This document shows positions 58,750 to 64,000 of a DNA stretch of 64,000 bases, one piece after another. Numbering within the stretch: the stretch's first letter is position 1; each line of letters begins with the position of its first letter. Position numbers and translations under genes: made by a program. The DNA is from Kitasatospora azatica KCTC 9699 (GTDB lineage: Bacteria > Actinomycetota > Actinomycetes > Streptomycetales > Streptomycetaceae), in the NCBI RefSeq assembly GCF_000744785.1, contig NZ_JQMO01000003.1, forward strand, positions 2,914,001 to 2,978,000. The letters are read 5' to 3'. A model generated the notes under the pieces. That model saw only the letters and a list, made by a program, of their open reading frames with translations. It was not told the origin of the DNA and made no database searches.

Positions 58750-58792
58750 CCGGCCCCTGACCCGTATCAACGGTCAGGGGCCGGCTGCTTTT
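58750..58792 (+). terminator. Terminator after tRNA-Ser
   Basis: A 13-bp stem CCGGCCCCTGACC/GGTCAGGGGCCGG (58750-58762 with 58772-58784) and CTGCTTTT follow the tRNA. Confidence 0.92.
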
Positions 58793-58828
58793 GCGGGCGT
58801 AGGCTCCGCTGGGGAACGGAGGGTGCTC

Positions 58829-60193
58829 ATGAGTGAGTTGACGGAGCGGTTGGTGGCGGGGCTGCCGGCGGGGGCGGTGGTGGTGGACCCGGATGTGACG
58901 GGTGCCTACCGGTATGACATGGCGGGGTTCTGCGAGGCGGGGGAGCCGGCCTGCGTGGTGTTCGCGCAGACGGTGGAGCAGGTGCAGTTCGTGATGCGGA
59001 CGGCGAGTGAGTTGCGGGTGCCGGTGGTGCCGCAGGGGGCGCGGACCGGGCTGTCGGGTGGGGCGAACGCGGTGGCGGGGTGCGTCCTGCTGTCGCTGGT
59101 GAAGATGGACCGGATCCTGGAGCTGGACCCGGTCAACCGGATCGCCGTGGTGGAGCCGGGGGTGGTCAACGCGGTGCTGTCGCGGGCGGCCGAGAAGCAC
59201 GGGCTGGCCTATCCGCCGGATCCGTCGAGCTGGGAGTCCTGCACCATCGGCGGGAACATCGGTACCGGCGCGGGCGGGCTGTGTTGCGTCAAGTACGGGG
59301 TGACCAGTGAGTACGTGCTGGGCCTGGACGTGGTGCTGGCGGACGGGCGGCTGCTGCGGACCGGGCGGCGCACCGCCAAGGGTGTGGCGGGGTACGACCT
59401 GACCCGGCTCTTCGTCGGCTCCGAGGGGACGCTCGGTGTGGTGGTCGGCGCGGTGCTCGCGCTGCGGCCCGCGCCGGCCCCGCAGCTGGCGCTGGCAGCC
59501 GAGTTCGCCAGTACCGATGCGGCCTGTGCGGCGGTCAACGACATCATCGGGGCCGGCTTCACGCCCTCGCTGATGGAGCTGATGGACACCGTGATGATCC
59601 GCGCGGTCAACCGGCTGGCCCGGATGGGCCTGCCGGAGTCGACCCGGGCGCTGCTCATGGTGGCCTTCGACGGGCCGCAGCAGCGTGCCGAGTTGGAGGC
59701 CGTCGGGCAGTTGTGCCGGTCCGCGGGGGCCACCGAGGTGGTGCCGGCCGAGGACCAGGCCGAGTCCGAGCTGCTGCTGCAGGCGCGTCGGTTGGCGTTG
59801 ACCGCGATGGACACCCTGGGCACCACGATGGTGGACGACGTCGCGGTGCCGCGTTCGCGGATGGCCGAGATGCTGAACGGGGTGGCCGGGATCGGTGAGC
59901 GCTACGGGCTGACCATCGGCGTCTGCTGCCACGCGGGGGACGGCAACACGCACCCGATCGTCGCCTTCGACGCCGCCGACCCGGAGCAGGTGGCGCGGGC
60001 CAGGGAGTCCTTCGAGGAGATCATGGCGCTCGGTCTGGAACTGGGCGGCACGATCACCGGCGAGCACGGGGTCGGGCTGTTGAAGCGGGAATGGTTGGCG
60101 CGCGAGTTGGGTCCGGTCGGACTCGACCTGCAAAGGCAGATGAAAGGATTGTTCGACCCGCTCGGAATCCTCAATCCGGGCAAGCTGTTCTAG
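58829..60193 (+). CDS. FAD-linked oxidase, glycolate oxidase GlcD type
   Basis: Protein of 454 residues. FAD-binding domain: VVFAQTVEQVQFVMRTASEL, VVPQGARTGLSGGANAV, VEPGVVNAVLSRAAEKHGLA, GGNIGTGAGGLCCVKYGVTS and VGSEGTLGVVV. The C-terminal FAD-linked oxidase domain has TIGVCCHAGDGNTHP and GTITGEHGVGLLKREWLARE with a terminal FDPLGILNPGKLF. It oxidises 2-hydroxy acids (glycolate or D-lactate); substrate not certain. The ATG has ACGGAGGGTG upstream. Stand-alone gene without GlcE/GlcF partners. Confidence 0.93.
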   Translation: MSELTERLVAGLPAGAVVVDPDVTGAYRYDMAGFCEAGEPACVVFAQTVEQVQFVMRTASELRVPVVPQGARTGLSGGANAVAGCVLLSLVKMDRILELDPVNRIAVVEPGVVNAVLSRAAEKHGLAYPPDPSSWESCTIGGNIGTGAGGLCCVKYGVTSEYVLGLDVVLADGRLLRTGRRTAKGVAGYDLTRLFVGSEGTLGVVVGAVLALRPAPAPQLALAAEFASTDAACAAVNDIIGAGFTPSLMELMDTVMIRAVNRLARMGLPESTRALLMVAFDGPQQRAELEAVGQLCRSAGATEVVPAEDQAESELLLQARRLALTAMDTLGTTMVDDVAVPRSRMAEMLNGVAGIGERYGLTIGVCCHAGDGNTHPIVAFDAADPEQVARARESFEEIMALGLELGGTITGEHGVGLLKREWLARELGPVGLDLQRQMKGLFDPLGILNPGKLF

Positions 60194-60486
60194 CCATTCC
60201 TGGGGTGGCGCAGGTGGGGTGGCGTGACTTCTCGCGGCCTGTTGCAGCGCCCGTGCGGCGGCAGTGAGGGCCCGGGTTGGCCGAACTCCGACCTGTGGAT
60301 ATCGGCATGTCACGGGGGCGGGTTTAGCGCTCGGACATCACGCGTTCGAGGTAATTGGGCAGTGGGGTCTGGCGGTTTGTCGGTCGGATGCGGAGTCTTG
60401 ATTTCGGCGTCGCAGCCCGCAGGGGTTCGTCTGGCCGCGAACTCCCGCACCAGTTCTTCGACTTCGAGATTCCTGGAGGATTTTCC

Positions 60487-60816
60487 ATGGCGCGCAACCG
60501 CACCGCCCGGATCGTCGCCGCGCTCGCGGCAGCACCGCTCGCCGCAGGTCTGCTGCTGGCAGGTGCCGGTGCCGCGTTCGCGGAGAACGGGGCCGGCGCC
60601 GGGGACGGCTCCAACGCTGCCGTCGTCTCCAACATCGGCAGCGGGAACATCTTCGGCACCGTGGACGGCAACTCCAACTGGACCCAGCAGGTGGCCACCG
60701 GCAGCGGTGCCTCGAACCAGAACAACACCCTCGCCTCGAAGGACAACTCAGGCTTCATCTACGCGGACCAGTCCAACAAGAACGTCGACATCCTCTTCGC
60801 GCCCATCATCAAGTAG
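60487..60816 (+). CDS. Small secreted Asn/Gly/Ser-rich protein
   Basis: Protein of 109 residues. A signal peptide (MARNRTARIVAALAAAPLAA, cleavage near AAFA-EN) is followed by a mature part of about 75 residues rich in N, G, S and T (GDGSNAAVVSNIGSGNIFGT; VDGNSNWTQQVATGSGASNQ; NNTLASKDNSGFIYADQSNK). There are no cysteines in the mature part, so it is not a classic chaplin. Alternating hydrophobic/NQ residues could support an amyloid-like or beta-roll surface protein. Strong ribosome site GGAGG before the ATG. Confidence 0.75.
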   Translation: MARNRTARIVAALAAAPLAAGLLLAGAGAAFAENGAGAGDGSNAAVVSNIGSGNIFGTVDGNSNWTQQVATGSGASNQNNTLASKDNSGFIYADQSNKNVDILFAPIIK

Positions 60817-60988
60817 CTCCCGCTCCGTCCGGGGAGCGCGGGCGTGCTCCTGATCGGACGTCAGCGGGCGGAGGGACCGGCGGCGGAAAGGGTCACCGCA
60901 CTCCGGGTCCGTGGGCGGTGCCGGTTTCGGCACCGCCCACCGGCGTTCCCAGAAGTCCTTCCGGAAGACGCTGTCGCCCGGACACCGA

Positions 60989-61933
60989 TCAGTGCTGACG
61001 GCCGGTCAGGGTGGCGCCGGCGCTCGCCCCCACCACGCAGGCGATGCCCAGCAGCTGTGGCCAGTCGAGGAGTTGACCGAGCACCAGCAGGCCGACCAGC
61101 GCGCTGACAGCCGGCTCCAGGCTGAGCAGGATGCTGAATACCCGCTCCGGCAGGCGGCGCAGCGCCGTCATCTCCAGGACGTAGGGGAGCACCGGGAGCA
61201 GCAGCGCCACCCCGGCGGTGGCCAGCACCAGGCGGACGGGGTGCGCGGCGACCGCCAGCCCGTGCCAGGCCTCGCCCAGCCCGAAGGGGGCCAGCACCAC
61301 GCCGCTGACGGTGATCGACACGGCCAGCCCCTCGAAGCCCTCGAAGACCGCGCCCACCTTGTGGGTGGCCAGGATGTAGCCCGCGTAGCAGGCGGCCGCG
61401 GCCGCGCCGAAGAGCAGGCCGAGCGGGTCGAGGCCGTGTCCGGACCCGCCGTCGCCCACCAGGGTGAGCAGCGCGACGCCACCGGCCGCGAGCAGCGCCC
61501 AGGCCAGGTGGCTGGGCCGGCGCGACAGCAGCAGCGCGACCGAGAGCGGTCCGAGGAACTCGATGGTCGCCGAGGTGCCGAGCGGCAGCCGAGCGGTGGT
61601 CAGGGCGAAGAACAGCGTCATCCCCGCCGAGGCCGCCCCGAGCAGACCGGCCGCCGCCAGATCGCGTCGGCTGCGACCGCGCAGCGTCGGACGGGTGGTC
61701 AGCAGCAGGATCACGGCCGCGCAGCACAGCCGCAGGAACGAGGTGCCCAGCACGCCCAGCGCGTGGAACAGGTGGGTGGCCAGCGCCAGACCGGTCTGCA
61801 CGGTCACCATCGCCAGTACGCAGATCACCGGCGCCGGGGCGCGGCCGAGCGGGCCGCCGCGGGCGGTGGCGCCGCCGGTGCTGCTCGCGGGTGCGGTGGC
61901 GATCGGCGGCTCGCAGCGGTCGGTGCTGGACAT
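60989..61933 (-). CDS. DMT-family transporter (EamA/RhtA-like exporter)
   Basis: Protein of 314 residues with ten predicted helices and two EamA halves. It has VQTGLALATHLFHALGVLGT, LGTSATIEFLGPLSVALLLS (GPLSVALL is the EamA signature) and LPERVFSILLSLEPAVSALV, GLLVLGQLLDWPQLLGIACV. RhtA-type members export threonine or homoserine; substrate not certain. Divergent from the DUF1906-like gene. Two 23-base direct repeats lie between them. Confidence 0.92.
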   Translation of the reverse strand: MSSTDRCEPPIATAPASSTGGATARGGPLGRAPAPVICVLAMVTVQTGLALATHLFHALGVLGTSFLRLCCAAVILLLTTRPTLRGRSRRDLAAAGLLGAASAGMTLFFALTTARLPLGTSATIEFLGPLSVALLLSRRPSHLAWALLAAGGVALLTLVGDGGSGHGLDPLGLLFGAAAAACYAGYILATHKVGAVFEGFEGLAVSITVSGVVLAPFGLGEAWHGLAVAAHPVRLVLATAGVALLLPVLPYVLEMTALRRLPERVFSILLSLEPAVSALVGLLVLGQLLDWPQLLGIACVVGASAGATLTGRQH

Positions 61934-61971
61934 GGCGCGAGTCTGGCGTCAGGACCGTAGGGCTGGCAAGG

Positions 61972-62017
61972 CACTGTCCAGGACTTGTGAATGACACTGT
62001 CCAGGACTGGTGAATGC
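61972..62017. promoter_or_regulatory. Two adjacent 23-bp direct repeats
   Basis: Copies at 61972-61994 and 61995-62017 share CACTGTCCAGGACT and GTGAATG with two mismatches (T/G at position 15; the last base). They sit between divergent start sites, so they may be binding sites of a regulator acting on the exporter. The regulator is unknown. Confidence 0.6.
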
Positions 62018-62092
62018 GCCGGACGGGTGGGCCGCGCTCACCTGCGTGGCGTGTCTCTGCGACGGTCCGTCAGTTCGAGTCAGGCTCGGAGG

Positions 62093-63046
62093 ATGGTCCG
62101 CTACCTGCGTTCGACGGCGCTCTCGACTGCCGCTCTCGTGCTGTTGCTGGCCACCGACGGGACGGGTGGGGCGACGGCGGCACTGGGCGCGGCCCCCGTC
62201 GCGGCGGTCCTGTCCGCCGCGGCCCCCGCGCCCAAGACTCCCGCACCCGCGCCGAAGACCGCCGCCCCCAAGACCCCCGCACCGCTCCCGCCCACCGTGC
62301 TCCCCGACCCGGGCCGCGCCAAGCTCGTCGCCTCGCAGACCGTCTTCACCGGTAGCGGCTTCGACGCCTGCAGCGCCCCGTCGCTGGACGCGATGCGGGC
62401 CTGGCGCGGGGCCTCGCCCTACGGCGCGGTCGGCGTCTACACCAGCGGCCGCCAGCGGGCCTGCCCGCAGAACCGGCTGACCAAGGACTGGGTGCGCCAG
62501 GTCCGCGCGCTCGGCTGGCGGTTGCTGCCCACCCACGTCGGGCGGCAGGCGCCGTGCATGGCCGGCGCGGGCAAGCCGCAGCGGATCGACCCGGAGAAGG
62601 CCGTCCAGCAGGGACGCGACGAGGCGGGCGAGGCGGTCCGGGGCGTGAAGGCGCTCGGGCTCGGCCCGGGGACGCCCGTCTACCTGGACCTGGAGGCCTA
62701 CCCGCCCGGCGACGCCGGCTGCGCCAAGGCGGTGGTGGACTTCACCCTGGGCTGGACCCAGGCCCTGCACAACGCGGGCTACTTCGCCGGGTTCTACTCC
62801 AGCCTGGACTCCGGCGTCGCCGACCTGGCGGCCGCCGCCCGGGCCGGCGCGGCCCCGCTGCCCGACGCCGTCTGGTACGCCCGCTGGGACGGCCGGACCA
62901 GCACCGACGGGGGCGGCACCATCGACCCCGACCAGTGGAGCGGCCACCGTCGCGTCCACCAGCACCGCGGCGACGTCACCGAGAAGTACGCCGGCGTCGA
63001 GCTCACCATCGACCGCGACCAGCTCGACACCCTGGTGGCCCGCTAG
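62093..63046 (+). CDS. DUF1906-like (Rv2525c-type) secreted glycoside-hydrolase-like protein
   Basis: Protein of 317 residues. A signal-like N-terminus (STALSTAALVLLLATDGTGG) is followed by an Ala/Pro/Lys linker (APKTPAPAPKTAAPKTPAPL), then a TIM-barrel-like domain: FTGSGFDACSAPSLDAMRAW, RGASPYGAVGVYTSGRQRAC, TPVYLDLEAYPPGD, NAGYFAGFYSSLDSGVADLA and WYARWDGRTSTDG. This matches the DUF1906 family, whose members are cell-wall-associated. The start is uncertain: GGAGG abuts the ATG at 62093, and a GTG 42 bases upstream is an alternative. Confidence 0.82.
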   Translation: MVRYLRSTALSTAALVLLLATDGTGGATAALGAAPVAAVLSAAAPAPKTPAPAPKTAAPKTPAPLPPTVLPDPGRAKLVASQTVFTGSGFDACSAPSLDAMRAWRGASPYGAVGVYTSGRQRACPQNRLTKDWVRQVRALGWRLLPTHVGRQAPCMAGAGKPQRIDPEKAVQQGRDEAGEAVRGVKALGLGPGTPVYLDLEAYPPGDAGCAKAVVDFTLGWTQALHNAGYFAGFYSSLDSGVADLAAAARAGAAPLPDAVWYARWDGRTSTDGGGTIDPDQWSGHRRVHQHRGDVTEKYAGVELTIDRDQLDTLVAR

Positions 63047-63351
63047 AGCCTCGCTACGAGCGGCCCCGGCCCTCCGGGAACAGCGGACGGCGACCGCTCC
63101 TGGGGTCGAGCTCGGTCATGGTTCCCTCCGCCGGCTGGAGTACCGCCCGGAGCAGCACCGGCTCCCGGAGGCGGAACGGGCCCAGCTGTCCGCGCTCGGC
63201 CCGCGCCGCCCGGTCTGAGCCGCTCGTCTCATTCCGCTCGTGCCTGCTGACAGCGCGCCCCGGCAACGCCAGAATCGGCACGGACCATCGGCTACCGGCA
63301 GGTAGCCACCGGCCCGCGTAGGCAGGCAAGCCCGGTCAAGGAGGACCTCGC
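63047..63351. other. 305-bp intergenic stretch without a clear gene
   Basis: No supported gene. A short plus-strand frame (EYRPEQHRLPEAERAQLSAL, then GPRRPV and a stop near 63219) looks like a coding tail and may be a relic of a deleted gene. The last 20 bases contain the ribosome site (AAGGAGG) of the acyl-CoA synthetase gene. Confidence 0.5.
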
Positions 63352-64000
63352 GTGTTCAGCACCATGCAGGACGTACCGCTCACCGTCGCCCGGATCCTGG
63401 AGCACGGGTCGACCTTCCACGGGCAGGCCACCGTCACCACCTGGACCGAGTCCGGCCCCGAGGTGCGCAGCTTCGCCGAGATCGGCGCCCGGGCCGCGCA
63501 GCTGGCCCACGCCCTGCGCGACGACCTGGGCCTGACCGGCGACCGGGTGCTGGCGACCCTGATGTGGAACAACGCCGACCACCTGGAGGCGTACCTCGCC
63601 GTCCCGGCCATGGGCTCGGTGCTGCACACGCTCAACCTGCGGCTGCCCGCCGCGCAGCTCGCCTACATCGTCAACCACGCGGCCGACCACGCGATCGTGG
63701 TCAGCGGCAGCGTGCTGCCGCTGCTGGCCGGCGTGCTGGACCAGCTCTCGCCGACCCTGCAGCACATCGTGGTCAGCGGCCCCGGCGACCGCTCGCTGCT
63801 GAGCGGCTTCGCCGGCACCGTGCACGACTACGAGGAGCTGATCGCCGGCCGTCCCACCACCTTCCCGTGGCAGGACGAGATCGACGAGCGCCGCCCCGCG
63901 ATGATCTGCTACACCTCCGGCACCACCGGCGACCCCAAGGGCGTGGTCTACAGCCACCGTTCGGTCTACCTGCACTGCCTGCAGGTCAACTCGGCGGCCA
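63352..64000 (+). CDS. Acyl-CoA synthetase (FadD-like), 3' end beyond the window
   Basis: First 216 residues only. VARILEHGSTFHGQATVTTW and RAAQLAHALRDDLGLTGDRV open a class I adenylate-forming enzyme. The phosphate-binding loop ICYTSGTTGDPKGVVYSHRS begins near residue 184. The GTG at 63352 follows AAGGAGG by seven bases. The family activates fatty acids with ATP and CoA. The gene runs off the end of the window, so no stop codon is seen. Confidence 0.93.
   Translation, partial: MFSTMQDVPLTVARILEHGSTFHGQATVTTWTESGPEVRSFAEIGARAAQLAHALRDDLGLTGDRVLATLMWNNADHLEAYLAVPAMGSVLHTLNLRLPAAQLAYIVNHAADHAIVVSGSVLPLLAGVLDQLSPTLQHIVVSGPGDRSLLSGFAGTVHDYEELIAGRPTTFPWQDEIDERRPAMICYTSGTTGDPKGVVYSHRSVYLHCLQVNSAA

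Noticed and set aside
60487..60816. Chaplin or rodlin
   Set aside because: The mature part has no cysteines and lacks the chaplin GN-V-Q-V pattern and the rodlin core.
63054..63329. A 91-codon minus-strand gene
   Set aside because: Arg/Pro-rich translation, no ribosome site and no similarity; a plus-strand relic is as likely.

Overview
The window is very high-GC actinobacterial DNA. The gene content points to the family Streptomycetaceae (Streptomyces, Kitasatospora or a close relative): a conservon, a LAxTG sortase-type surface protein, a TipA-like regulator, an ECF41 sigma factor, the XRE / ImmA-like / MAB_1171c locus and a DasR-like operator next to a chitinase fragment. Starts are often GTG, and many genes overlap by four bases (ATGA or GTGA), which marks translationally coupled operons. 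There is no rRNA, CRISPR array, transposase or integrase. One tRNA-Ser(UGA) and one TPP riboswitch are present.

Layout. 0.1-2.6 kb: a four-gene conservon (cvnA-D) on the minus strand. 2.8-7.2 kb: an NAD-dependent epimerase-like gene coupled to an AT-less polyketide synthase of unusual architecture, KS - remnant AT linkers - ACP - alpha-oxoamine synthase. 7.2-10.5 kb: a minus-strand metallopeptidase/XRE regulator pair and a TetR/membrane-protein pair, separated by a terminator and an operator region. 10.5-11.4 kb: two gene relics. 11.5-24.6 kb: a long island that looks like a GTPase-centred biological conflict or signalling system. It encodes a fibronectin-like protein, two P-loop GTPases with zinc ribbons, a GTPase-associated protein (GAP1 type), a 42-residue membrane protein, and the VWA / PP2C / protein kinase triad of TerY-P systems. 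Two opposing genes share a near-identical short motif. The island ends next to a 3' chitinase fragment.

25-30.7 kb: a proline-rich unknown protein, an internally deleted LysR regulator, a pentapeptide-repeat protein, an ECF41-type sigma factor, a CaiB/BaiF CoA-transferase-like protein and a GNAT acetyltransferase. 30.7-36.3 kb: a secreted phosphoesterase behind a PHO-box-like site, then a carbohydrate or glycerol-phosphate type ABC importer without its own ATPase. 36.5-42.4 kb: a LAxTG-anchored wall protein, a polytopic membrane protein, a MIP channel, a TipA-like MerR regulator with a matching operator, and the first of two related envelope proteins. 42.4-47.7 kb: an unknown protein, a GlxA-type regulator, the second envelope protein, an ECF sigma factor and its probable membrane anti-sigma partner. 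The two envelope genes have nearly identical promoters of the AAC-N16-CGTC type and similar structured leaders. The second envelope protein, the anti-sigma partner and the wall protein appear to share an extracytoplasmic domain.

47.8-64 kb: mostly housekeeping or broadly conserved genes: Xaa-Pro aminopeptidase, SpoIIE-like phosphatase, primase/polymerase-like protein, SEC-C/DUF5926 protein, HATPase regulator, GDPD, a TPP-riboswitch-controlled NCS1 transporter (CytX-like), HtrA-like protease, tRNA-Ser, a glycolate-oxidase-type flavoprotein, a small secreted protein, a DMT exporter, a DUF1906-like protein and the start of an acyl-CoA synthetase that runs off the window.

The two most interesting loci are the 13-kb GTPase/TerY-P island, bordered by pseudogenes, and the two-gene KS-ACP-AOS locus. 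All assignments rest on reading motifs and sequence by eye. No database search or structure prediction was run.
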